A DNA stretch of 24,942 bases from 1-14-0-10-37-14 sp037130845 (GTDB lineage Bacteria; Patescibacteriota; Patescibacteriia; Patescibacteriales; Patescibacteriaceae). This document shows positions 1 to 6,171 of the stretch, piece by piece. Position 1 is the stretch's first letter. Every line of letters starts with the position of its first letter. The notes under the pieces were generated by a model. It did not search any database. It was not told the origin of the DNA and saw only the letters and a list, made by a program, of their open reading frames with translations. The stretch covers positions 1 through 24,942 of the forward strand of contig JBAXSE010000019.1 in the NCBI GenBank assembly GCA_037130845.1, given 5' to 3'. Position numbers and translations under genes: made by a program.

Positions 1-82
1 AGTGATGTCTATTCTTACATCAGAAAATCAAAACTGCCGGTGCGTTAAATTCGTCTTCTGTATTAATATCCCGTATTTAAGT

Positions 83-182
83 ATGTCATCCCCGCCCGCC
101 AAAGGTCGGGTTGACTCCGGCGGGGATCTTGCCAGTGAACTATTGCCAACAATTAGATTCCCGCCTTCGCGGGAATGACACA
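83..182. repeat. REP-like inverted pair (family A)
   Basis: Two palindromic units face each other. The left unit (83-126) has arms ATCCCCGCC/GGCGGGGAT after GTC; the right unit (152-181) is the compact form ATTCCCGCCTTCGCGGGAAT followed by GACAC. The spacer ending CAAC.ATTAGATTCCCG recurs almost unchanged in the pair at 19686-19764, so the pair is the repeated unit, as in BIME arrangements of REP sequences. The left unit's interior (CGGAGTC, ACCCG, CTTTGGCGG read on the minus strand) matches the single copy at 8051-8100. No coding potential. Function unknown; such elements are usually non-autonomous and spread by REP-associated transposases elsewhere in the genome. Confidence 0.8.
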
Positions 183-254
183 AGTTTTAATGTTTATAAC
201 AAAAAAACACACAAAAAGTATTAATTTTCGTGTATTTTTTAAAATAATTAATAT

Positions 255-353
255 CGATATTTATTTTCTCGCGACTCTGACTGTGTTATTTGCAGATACT
301 TGCTTTGGTCTTTGTGGGGAGATCCCCGGGAGTACCGGGGATAAATTCTCGCT
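255..353 (-). repeat. 99-bp element, copy 1, at the asnS 3' end
   Basis: Near-identical ends and overall length to 20432-20530. The first 24 nt match at 22 positions and the last 40 nt at 34 positions, while the 35 nt between them (279-313) look unrelated. The last segment carries a hairpin at 322-342 (arms ATCCCCGG/CCGGGGAT, loop GAGTA on the plus strand). Two of the stem pairs differ from copy 2 in a compensatory way. Read on the minus strand the element begins within the last codons of asnS, and its AGCGAG end supplies the TAG stop. It has no T-tract, so it is not an ordinary intrinsic terminator. Confidence 0.75.
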
Positions 354-1641
354 AGGGCTTGATCCGATAAATAGTCCTCGCAAAAGGAATCGATTCGCGC
401 ACATGCTGCAATCCGCAGACCCAGGTGACGATGCGTTCCAGGCCGAAGCCGAAGCCGCCATGCGGCACAGAGCCGTATTTGCGCAGTTCTAGATACCAAT
501 CATAGTCGGCTGGGTTGAGGCCGAACTCGCGCAGGCGTTTTTCCAGAGTGGCGTAGTCGTCTTCGCGTTGGGATCCGCCGATTATCTCGCCGTAGCCTTC
601 GGGCGCCAACAGGTCGGCGCATTCAGCGCGGCTTGGGTCTTCTGTGTTGCGTTTCATGTAGAAGGCCTTGATGGCTGCCGGATAATTGGTGACGAAAACC
701 GGGTTATCATAGAGCTTGGTGAGAATTGTTTCATCTTCGCCGCCCAGATCTTCGTTTTCGGTGATATCAGAGCCCAATTCTTGCAGTTTGGCTACTGCTT
801 CTTTGTGGGTGATGCGATAAAAGGGTTTGGTGATGTTTTCCAGGACTTTGGTGTCACGCTCCAGGATGGCTAGCTCAGTCTTATTTTGAGTCAATACGGC
901 CGTCACCATGGCTCGAAGCAATTGTTCTTGCGTTTCCAGATTGTCGCTGAGGTTGATAAAGGCCATTTCGGCGTCCATCATCCAGAATTCGGTCAAATGG
1001 CGGCGGGTTTTAGATTTCTCGGCGCGGAAGACCGGGCCGAAGTCATAGACGCGGTTATGGGCAAAGATAGCCGCTTCAATATACAACTGACCGGTCTGAG
1101 CCAGGTAGGCTTTTTCGTCAAAATATTTGACTTCAAATAATTCGGTAGTATTTTCGCCGGCGGTGGGGGTCAGGATAGGGGAGTCAATCTTTAAAAAGTT
1201 GTTGTCGCGCATGAAATCGTAGCAGGCATGGATTATGGTGTCACGGATGCGCAAAATGGCCCATTGGTGTTTGCTGCGCAGCCAAAGATGGCGGTTGTCC
1301 ATCAAGAAGTCGACGCCATGTTCTTTTTTGGCGATCGGGTATTCTTCGCTGATCTGATAATAAGAGAAATCGGTGACTGCCAATTCGTATTCTTCCAGTT
1401 TGGGGTGCTTGTTAACCGTGCCTATTAGGCGGACAGAGGTTTCCATAGTGGCTAGTCCGGCCTTTTCCCATTTTTCGGGGCTGAGGTCGGAGGCGTTGAC
1501 AATGGCTTGGCAAAAGCCGGAGCCATCGCGGATCTGCCAAAAGGCAATCTTGCCCGATGAGCGCAGATTATAAATCCAGCCATTAAGTTCCACTTGTTGG
1601 CCCAAATGTTGGGCAAGGTCCTTGATGTAGACTTTTTGCAT
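352..1641 (-). CDS. asnS: asparaginyl-tRNA synthetase
   Basis: Class IIb aminoacyl-tRNA synthetase of 429 aa that charges tRNA-Asn with asparagine in the cytoplasm. An N-terminal OB-fold anticodon-binding domain (about residues 15-100, with GWIYNLRSSGKIAFWQIRDG) leads into the class II catalytic core. Motif 2 lies near 199-226 (FRAEKSKTRRHLTEF) and motif 3 at 396-404 (GFGFGLERI). The GSQRE and YGSVPHGGFG stretches are typical of AsnRS rather than AspRS. The start at 1641 gives a normal OB-fold N terminus. A promoter at 1694-1721 leaves a leader of roughly 45 nt with a small hairpin (ATGCC...GGCAT) but no clear Shine-Dalgarno. The TAG stop lies inside the 99-bp repeat. A dedicated AsnRS suggests direct Asn-tRNA charging, though GatCAB may exist elsewhere. 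Confidence 0.95.
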   Translation of the reverse strand: MQKVYIKDLAQHLGQQVELNGWIYNLRSSGKIAFWQIRDGSGFCQAIVNASDLSPEKWEKAGLATMETSVRLIGTVNKHPKLEEYELAVTDFSYYQISEEYPIAKKEHGVDFLMDNRHLWLRSKHQWAILRIRDTIIHACYDFMRDNNFLKIDSPILTPTAGENTTELFEVKYFDEKAYLAQTGQLYIEAAIFAHNRVYDFGPVFRAEKSKTRRHLTEFWMMDAEMAFINLSDNLETQEQLLRAMVTAVLTQNKTELAILERDTKVLENITKPFYRITHKEAVAKLQELGSDITENEDLGGEDETILTKLYDNPVFVTNYPAAIKAFYMKRNTEDPSRAECADLLAPEGYGEIIGGSQREDDYATLEKRLREFGLNPADYDWYLELRKYGSVPHGGFGFGLERIVTWVCGLQHVRESIPFARTIYRIKP

Positions 1642-1693
1642 AGTTGGTTTATTAATGCCGCAACCGTAGGGGCATGGGTTATTTAACTAGATT

Positions 1694-1721
1694 ATTGTAG
1701 CACAAATACGGGATTTGTCTA
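1694..1721 (-). promoter_or_regulatory. asnS promoter
   Basis: On the minus strand TAGACA (1721-1716), a 16-nt spacer and an extended -10 TGCTACAAT (TACAAT at 1699-1694). It lies back to back with the divergent -35 TTGACA at 1722-1727. Confidence 0.65.
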
Positions 1722-1751
1722 TTGACAGGGCCTAAAAAAAGTAATTAAATA
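1722..1751 (+). promoter_or_regulatory. promoter of the 1791 gene
   Basis: A consensus -35 TTGACA (1722-1727) is followed at 17-18 nt by TTAAAT/TAAATA, a weak -10. The -35 directly abuts that of asnS, so the two polymerases would compete for the site. Confidence 0.5.
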
Positions 1752-1790
1752 AAGGGAAATAAGACTTTTTCAATTTCGAGAGGTTGAGTT

Positions 1791-2081
1791 ATGGCTAGCG
1801 TTCTTTCGCGTATCGGTACTCTGGTAACCAACTATCAAATAATAGCTGCTGACAAGAGCTTTCCTCATCTCATTATTAGGCTAATATTAGCTAATGGCAA
1901 GCAAGTTTGTTGTTCTACTGTAAGAAATGATGACAAAGGTATATATACCATGGAATTGGTAAAAAGCACTTCTGTCGGCAGTTTGGATGATATGATGGCT
2001 TGTTTGGATGAGTCTAGTAAAACCGTTTCTTTGTGGGTAAGTCCGCAAAAAGCAGACGAACTCAAGGCGATTTTTCGCTGA
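1791..2081 (+). CDS. hypothetical protein, 96 aa
   Basis: Not recognised. A 96-residue soluble protein with no signal peptide or membrane segment. Its centre alternates hydrophobic and charged residues (FPHLIIRLILANGKQVCCST), as in a small beta-rich fold. It has its own transcription unit: a -35/-10 about 45-70 nt upstream, a clear purine-rich Shine-Dalgarno (GAGAGG, 7 nt before ATG) that many neighbours lack, and a strong terminator right after the stop. This layout suggests a short, well-translated mRNA. Two adjacent cysteines (CC near residue 40) could bind metal but have no visible partners. Reality as a gene is likely; function is unknown. Confidence 0.7.
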   Translation: MASVLSRIGTLVTNYQIIAADKSFPHLIIRLILANGKQVCCSTVRNDDKGIYTMELVKSTSVGSLDDMMACLDESSKTVSLWVSPQKADELKAIFR

Positions 2082-2090
2082 ACAATAGTC

Positions 2091-2120
2091 AAAGCCCGGT
2101 GTATCGGGCTTTCTTTTTTC
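2091..2120 (+). terminator. intrinsic terminator after the 1791 gene
   Basis: Stem AAAGCCCG/CGGGCTTT with loop GTGTAT, followed by CTTTTTT. It ends 2 nt before the ATG of the next gene at 2123. Confidence 0.85.
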
Positions 2121-2122
2121 TT

Positions 2123-3541
2123 ATGGATAAAGCAGTTAAAATATGGCGTTTGTTTCTGTGGGTTGGCTTGGCCGGCTTGTTTTGCGTAATTATTTGGCGC
2201 TATACCGTTCCTCTGGGCAAAGTGGTTTATCAATGGCTGCCGGGTGCTTCTCCTGCCTTTATTTCCAAGCTGACACCTGAGGAGCGGGTTTCTGTGGATG
2301 ACCAGGGCCAGTGGGAGTTATCAGGTTTTCCCGTATATTTCAGCTTGCGCACCACTAGGCCTTATAACCGCTTAAAACTGACCATTAAATATAGAGGATC
2401 TGCTTCGCCGTTAGCTGAGGTTGGTTTGATGACTGATGGGTTTTTGAAACGTTATGACTTGGAGCCTTTTTATAATAATTTTTTAGATGGTTTGCTGGCT
2501 GGCGGTAAATGGAAGGTGATGGAAGAAAACGGCACGATGCTTTTGCAGCAGACCAAGAAATATGCCAGCTTGAAAGATTTTTGGGCCAAACCGCCCAAGG
2601 CGGAAGAGGTGGCTGTTTTTAATTATCAATGGCCGGCGCCGACTAAGCTAAATGATTATAAGCCCGGTCCCGGCTATAGCATGAACTACCCGATTGTTGG
2701 GGCGGTGGAGATGATGACGTATATTAAAAATGAAAAATTAAGCCTGCGGATTGAAGCGGTTGATTTGCACAAAAATCAGACTGTTGACGATGCGGTCTTG
2801 GAGGTGCGTAACGAAAAAGGACAATTAGTAGCTTCGGAAAAGATGGCTGATACCGGCAGCGGAAAGCAAGGACAGCCGGAATTGCGGCAATTGACATTAA
2901 CTAAAGTCGGTTTGCCCGAGGGCTTGTATCGCCTGAACTGGCGAGCCAGCGACGAAATTCAGATCAGCCGGCTGGTTACAGCGCAAAGCAAGTTTACTTT
3001 TGTCAGCCGGATGAAGCTAGCGCTTTTTAACCAACCTATTAAATTGGTATTGGCGGGGCCTAATCTGCAGGCCGCCACTATCGAGCCTGCCGGCTTGCAG
3101 GATATCAAGGCAGCCAGCACGACTTTGTCGGTTAATGAAAGTTATCATAACTTTACTTGGATCTTGCCTTGCAAGGCGGCTGCTTGTCCTTTGGTTTTGG
3201 CTAAAGGCGGTTTGTCATTGGCAACCAACGGTTATTTGGCGCCCGAGGCTAAAGCTTTGGTTTTTCCGGCTGTCAGCAAGATTGACGCATTTTTTAAATT
3301 GGATCCTAAGATCAAATATATAGTGGCTAATTATCGCCAGCCGATAGTACAAGGCGATTGGCATATAGCGACAGTTGATTTTGACCTGGCAAAAGCCTAC
3401 CGCGAGAATGGACGCTACGGCTTATTGTTGAATCTACCCGAAATGCCCGAAAGCGCGCGCCTGGTTATCGGTGAAATCAGGGCAGAAGCGAGCGGCCAAA
3501 GCGTCTGGCAAAGTATTTTAAATCTATGGGGCAAAAAATAA
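2123..3541 (+). CDS. membrane-anchored extracellular protein, unknown
   Basis: Not recognised. 472 aa with an N-terminal transmembrane helix (about residues 7-29, IWRLFLWVGLAGLFCVIIW), preceded by a short basic tail. The remaining ~440 residues should be outside the membrane and look beta-rich (for example LRIEAVDLHKNQTVDDAVLEV and LPEGLYRLNW, an Ig-like or fibronectin-like pattern near 270-330). There are only two nearby cysteines (CKAAAC). The start at 2123 is preferred over an in-frame ATG at 2033, because the longer form would run through the terminator at 2091-2120 and the preceding gene. The 3' end overlaps the next gene by 16 nt, so the two are translationally coupled. Likely an envelope protein; a role with the downstream glycosylation genes is only a guess. 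Confidence 0.8.
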   Translation: MDKAVKIWRLFLWVGLAGLFCVIIWRYTVPLGKVVYQWLPGASPAFISKLTPEERVSVDDQGQWELSGFPVYFSLRTTRPYNRLKLTIKYRGSASPLAEVGLMTDGFLKRYDLEPFYNNFLDGLLAGGKWKVMEENGTMLLQQTKKYASLKDFWAKPPKAEEVAVFNYQWPAPTKLNDYKPGPGYSMNYPIVGAVEMMTYIKNEKLSLRIEAVDLHKNQTVDDAVLEVRNEKGQLVASEKMADTGSGKQGQPELRQLTLTKVGLPEGLYRLNWRASDEIQISRLVTAQSKFTFVSRMKLALFNQPIKLVLAGPNLQAATIEPAGLQDIKAASTTLSVNESYHNFTWILPCKAAACPLVLAKGGLSLATNGYLAPEAKALVFPAVSKIDAFFKLDPKIKYIVANYRQPIVQGDWHIATVDFDLAKAYRENGRYGLLLNLPEMPESARLVIGEIRAEASGQSVWQSILNLWGKK

Positions 3542-3732
3542 ACAATATTATTGTAAGGCTTAATCACGAACTGCAGCCGGTGCTAGCCGTCGGACTGTTG
3601 GTTTTTTGTTTATTGGAAATGGCAGCCCCTAACTCCGTGACCTCGGTGCTAAATCTAACAGGCTGGTTTATCGCCTGGCTGATTAGTGCTATAATTGAAT
3701 TGTTGGCTCGCAGCAGGCAGAGCCGGGTTTAA
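3526..3732 (+). CDS. small two-helix membrane protein
   Basis: Not recognised. 68 aa with two hydrophobic segments (about residues 17-33, VLAVGLLVFCLLEMAAP, and 42-60, LTGWFIAWLISAIIEL) and a basic C-terminal tail ending in SRQSRV. It starts inside the last codons of the preceding gene, in another frame (ATG at 3526 against a stop ending at 3541). This overlap argues for co-expression and possibly a complex with the 472-residue membrane protein. Short length and the absence of known motifs limit confidence, but the overlap and the clear membrane pattern support a real gene. Confidence 0.7.
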   Translation: MGQKINNIIVRLNHELQPVLAVGLLVFCLLEMAAPNSVTSVLNLTGWFIAWLISAIIELLARSRQSRV

Positions 3733-3755
3733 TTTAACAAACGAGTGTAAATCAT

Positions 3756-4163
3756 ATGGAATGTATTTTTTGCAAGATTGTGGCCGGAGAATTGCCGGCG
3801 CATAAGATTTATGAAGATGATTATGTCTTGGCGTTTTTGGATATCGCGCCGGTTAACCCGGGCCACGTCTTGGTGATTACCAAGCGTTGCGTCAAGAATA
3901 TGGAAGAAATTGATGACGTGCAGCTGAGCTACGTCATGCATGTAGTCAGAAAGATCGGCATTACACTAAAGAAAACCTTAGCGGTGCAAGGCTATAATGT
4001 TATTATTAATAACGGCGCGGTAGCCGGACAATTAATAGAACATTTTCATTGCCATGTTATTCCGCGCCAAGCGGGCGATGGCCTGATGAATTGGCCGCAA
4101 AAAACTTATCCTGATGATGAGGCCAAAAAAATGGCAGCGCGCTTGGCTGCCGATTTAAAATAG
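3756..4163 (+). CDS. HIT family nucleotide hydrolase
   Basis: A 135-residue histidine-triad protein of the HINT/Hit branch, a cytosolic nucleoside phosphoramidase or dinucleotide hydrolase. The histidine triad HFHCH is at 96-100, with the middle His as expected nucleophile. The family N terminus CIFCKIVAGELPAHKIYED is present; Cys3 and Cys6 form the C..C part of the zinc site seen in many HIT proteins. Full family length, with the usual FLDIAPVNPGHVLVI strand. It begins 23 nt after the preceding stop, with no obvious Shine-Dalgarno. The physiological substrate cannot be told from sequence. Confidence 0.92.
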   Translation: MECIFCKIVAGELPAHKIYEDDYVLAFLDIAPVNPGHVLVITKRCVKNMEEIDDVQLSYVMHVVRKIGITLKKTLAVQGYNVIINNGAVAGQLIEHFHCHVIPRQAGDGLMNWPQKTYPDDEAKKMAARLAADLK

Positions 4164-4210
4164 CTATAGTATTTATAGAGTCTCTTGTTACGGGATAAAG
4201 CAGTTTTATT

Positions 4211-5251
4211 ATGTCAAAAATCCTCTATGGAGTCGCGGGCGAGGGATTGGGCCATGCGGCGCGATCTAAAGTTATTATTGAATATTTGCAATCGTCCGGC
4301 CATACCGTCAAGGTTGTTTCTCATGATCGCGGATATAGCTGGCTTAAGCGGCACTTTGCAGTCGAAGAAATATTCGGCCTTAGTTTTACCTATTCAGATA
4401 ATGAGGTAAAATATATCGAAACTTTTTTCAAGAATTTTCTCAAGACGCCTCAGGCTGTGCGTTCAATTGATCGCGTGACCGACATTGTCAACGAGTTCAA
4501 GCCCGATTGGATTATCAGCGACTATGAGCCGATTTCGGCCCTAGTCGGAAATATAAAAAGGATCCCGGTTATTTCTATTAATAACCAGCATATTCTGACC
4601 AGGACTAGGATCCATTTCCCTTTGAAGTATGCCCGCGAAGCTATTGTGGCGATGCTGGTTACTCGGATGATGATCTTTAAGGCCAAGGAATATATTATTA
4701 CCAGCTTTTTCCCGGCAAAGATTATTGAGCGCCGTACCGTCTTGGTCCCGCCTATTATTCGCAAGGAAGTCTTGGCAATGAAGCCGACAACCGGTGATTA
4801 CATCTTGGTTTATTTGACTAGCAACGCCGAACATCTGACGACTATTTTGAAGCAAATCAAGCAAAAGTTTATCGTCTATGGCCTGGATAAAAAGGGCAAA
4901 GAAGGCAACCTAAAATTCTACCCTTTTAGTGAAGAAGAGTTTTTGCGTCATTTCGCCGGGGCTAAAGCCGTGGTGGCTAATGCCGGGCTTAGTTTGATTT
5001 CCGAGGCTCTGTATATGGGCAAGCCATATTTGGCGATTCCTGCCAGCAAGCAGTTTGAACAAGTGCTAAATGCTTATTATTTAGACAAACTGGGTTATGG
5101 CGCGATGCTTGAAGAGTTAACGATTGAGGGCTTGGCGGTTTTTTTGGATCATTTGGCGGATTATCGCCAACAGCTGGAGCAATATCCTCGACAGGACAAC
5201 AGCTACCTTTTTGCTCGATTGGACAGGCTATTGCAGAAAAAGAAAGTTTGA
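4211..5251 (+). CDS. glycosyltransferase, GT28/MJ1255-like
   Basis: 346 aa with a GT-B fold pattern. The N terminus has the glycine-rich GVAGEGLGHAARS loop (residues 7-19) typical of MurG/MGT-type enzymes and of the MJ1255 family of predicted glycosyltransferases. The C-terminal nucleotide-sugar half has VVANAGLSLISEAL and MGKPYLAIPASKQFEQ (about 254-284), matching the conserved G-G-x-x-E/Q acceptor-loop region of GT28. No signal peptide; a central hydrophobic amphipathic stretch (AREAIVAMLVTRMMIF) may touch the membrane. It opens a same-strand run of sugar-transfer genes ending with galU, which supports a role in making a surface glycan or glycolipid. Donor and acceptor are unknown. Confidence 0.8.
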   Translation: MSKILYGVAGEGLGHAARSKVIIEYLQSSGHTVKVVSHDRGYSWLKRHFAVEEIFGLSFTYSDNEVKYIETFFKNFLKTPQAVRSIDRVTDIVNEFKPDWIISDYEPISALVGNIKRIPVISINNQHILTRTRIHFPLKYAREAIVAMLVTRMMIFKAKEYIITSFFPAKIIERRTVLVPPIIRKEVLAMKPTTGDYILVYLTSNAEHLTTILKQIKQKFIVYGLDKKGKEGNLKFYPFSEEEFLRHFAGAKAVVANAGLSLISEALYMGKPYLAIPASKQFEQVLNAYYLDKLGYGAMLEELTIEGLAVFLDHLADYRQQLEQYPRQDNSYLFARLDRLLQKKKV

Positions 5252-5252
5252 T

Positions 5253-5281
5253 TTGCGTTCCGGCTTAAATATTGCTAAAAT
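5253..5281 (+). promoter_or_regulatory. promoter of the 5290 gene, leaderless type
   Basis: TTGCGT (5253-5258), a 17-nt spacer, and an extended -10 TGCTAAAAT (TAAAAT at 5276-5281). The ATG at 5290 lies 8 nt after the -10, where transcription should begin, so the mRNA would have almost no leader. Confidence 0.6.
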
Positions 5282-5289
5282 AAGCTTGT

Positions 5290-6006
5290 ATGATAAACGA
5301 CAAAAATATCTTATTCGGTCTGACTACTACCGGCAAATCAAATTGGCGGGATAAGACCGAAGAGATTAAAGAATTAAACATAAAAGAACTTGCGCTTCTG
5401 CCTTCTATGCTGTCCATAGAACAGCGCAAAGAGCTTTATTCGTTATTAGAGGCTACTGGCTTGCAGTCTATCCCTTATTGCAGCCTGCGCGAAGATTTTA
5501 TCGAAGACGAAGTGGCTTATCTGATTGATCGTTATAAGACCAAATATTTTAGCGTTAAAGCTGACGCCAAGGGATTGGCTTTGCAAAACTCATTTGCCAA
5601 GTATGCTACCATGATCAGCGTGGAGAATCCTCTCGTGTTTCGCGCGGACACCATCTTTGACAAGGCGGTTTTGGCTCAGCATCAGGTAATCGGCATTTGT
5701 CTGGATTTGGCGCGATATCAAGCCATCAAGGATACTGACAAGAAAATATTCAAAAAATTAGAATTAACTTTGTCCGGCTTGCCGGTTAAGGTGAATCGCG
5801 TCAGTCCCTGCCGTACCACAATGATGGAAAAATTATTCAAGAAGCCGTTTGACGGCCATCATGCCGAAAGTTTGCATGATTTCGCTTATCTAAAAAGCAT
5901 CCCTAACAATTATTTCAGTTCTTGCCTGGTATTGGACTTGGAAAATTCTTTTGTAGAACAGCAAGAGATTGCCAAATATATCGAGATGATTATCAAGAAT
6001 AAATAA
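5290..6006 (+). CDS. TIM-barrel-like protein, unknown
   Basis: 238 aa, not firmly recognised. The spacing of strand-like segments (ELALLPSML, LQSIPYCSL, YFSVKADAKG, TMISVENPLVF, VIGICLDLAR, FSSCLVLDLEN) resembles a sugar phosphate isomerase/AP endonuclease-2 type TIM barrel, with acidic residues at strand ends (VEN, LDLA, LDLEN). The protein is somewhat shorter than the usual 260-280 residues. Its own promoter sits so close to the ATG that a leaderless mRNA is likely, and a terminator follows, so it is probably monocistronic inside the glycosyltransferase run. A role in sugar metabolism is inference from fold pattern and neighbours only. Confidence 0.65.
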   Translation: MINDKNILFGLTTTGKSNWRDKTEEIKELNIKELALLPSMLSIEQRKELYSLLEATGLQSIPYCSLREDFIEDEVAYLIDRYKTKYFSVKADAKGLALQNSFAKYATMISVENPLVFRADTIFDKAVLAQHQVIGICLDLARYQAIKDTDKKIFKKLELTLSGLPVKVNRVSPCRTTMMEKLFKKPFDGHHAESLHDFAYLKSIPNNYFSSCLVLDLENSFVEQQEIAKYIEMIIKNK

Positions 6007-6025
6007 TATAATTGCCATAATCAAG

Positions 6026-6048
6026 AGAGCTGAATTAAGCTCTTTTTT
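6026..6048 (+). terminator. intrinsic terminator after the 5290 gene
   Basis: Stem AGAGCT/AGCTCT with loop GAATTA, followed by TTTTTT. Confidence 0.75.
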
Positions 6049-6136
6049 GTTTGATGCTTTAGTGGAAATTTTTTGTTAGAAGTTGTATGATAATGAAGTT
6101 AAATACTTTGTGTAAATGCGCCTTTTGAATGGCACA

Positions 6137-6145
6137 TGGTAAAAT
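6137..6145 (+). promoter_or_regulatory. extended -10 element before the 6172 GT2 gene
   Basis: TGGTAAAAT matches an extended -10 (TGnTATAAT), with no good -35. It overlaps the upstream in-frame ATG at 6136, so translation must start downstream, at 6172. Confidence 0.5.
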
Positions 6146-6171
6146 ACGACGAAATATACCATCCAAGCCTT

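Noticed and set aside
83..182. CRISPR array suspected from palindromic repeats
   Set aside because: Only two inverted units, no regular direct repeat with unique spacers and no cas genes in the window.
255..353. Intrinsic terminator for asnS formed by the family-B hairpin
   Set aside because: The GC-rich stem is followed by CTCCCCAC, not by a T-tract, and the same motif is also found upstream of genes.
175..492. Plus-strand open frame of 105 codons across the repeat and the asnS 3' end
   Set aside because: It runs through a REP unit and the 99-bp element and then antisense to the conserved asnS sequence; composition and lack of a start signal suggest it is a chance frame.
1642..1693. T-box riboswitch in the asnS leader
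   Set aside because: The leader is only about 45-50 nt with one small hairpin; it lacks the stem I, specifier loop and antiterminator of a T-box.
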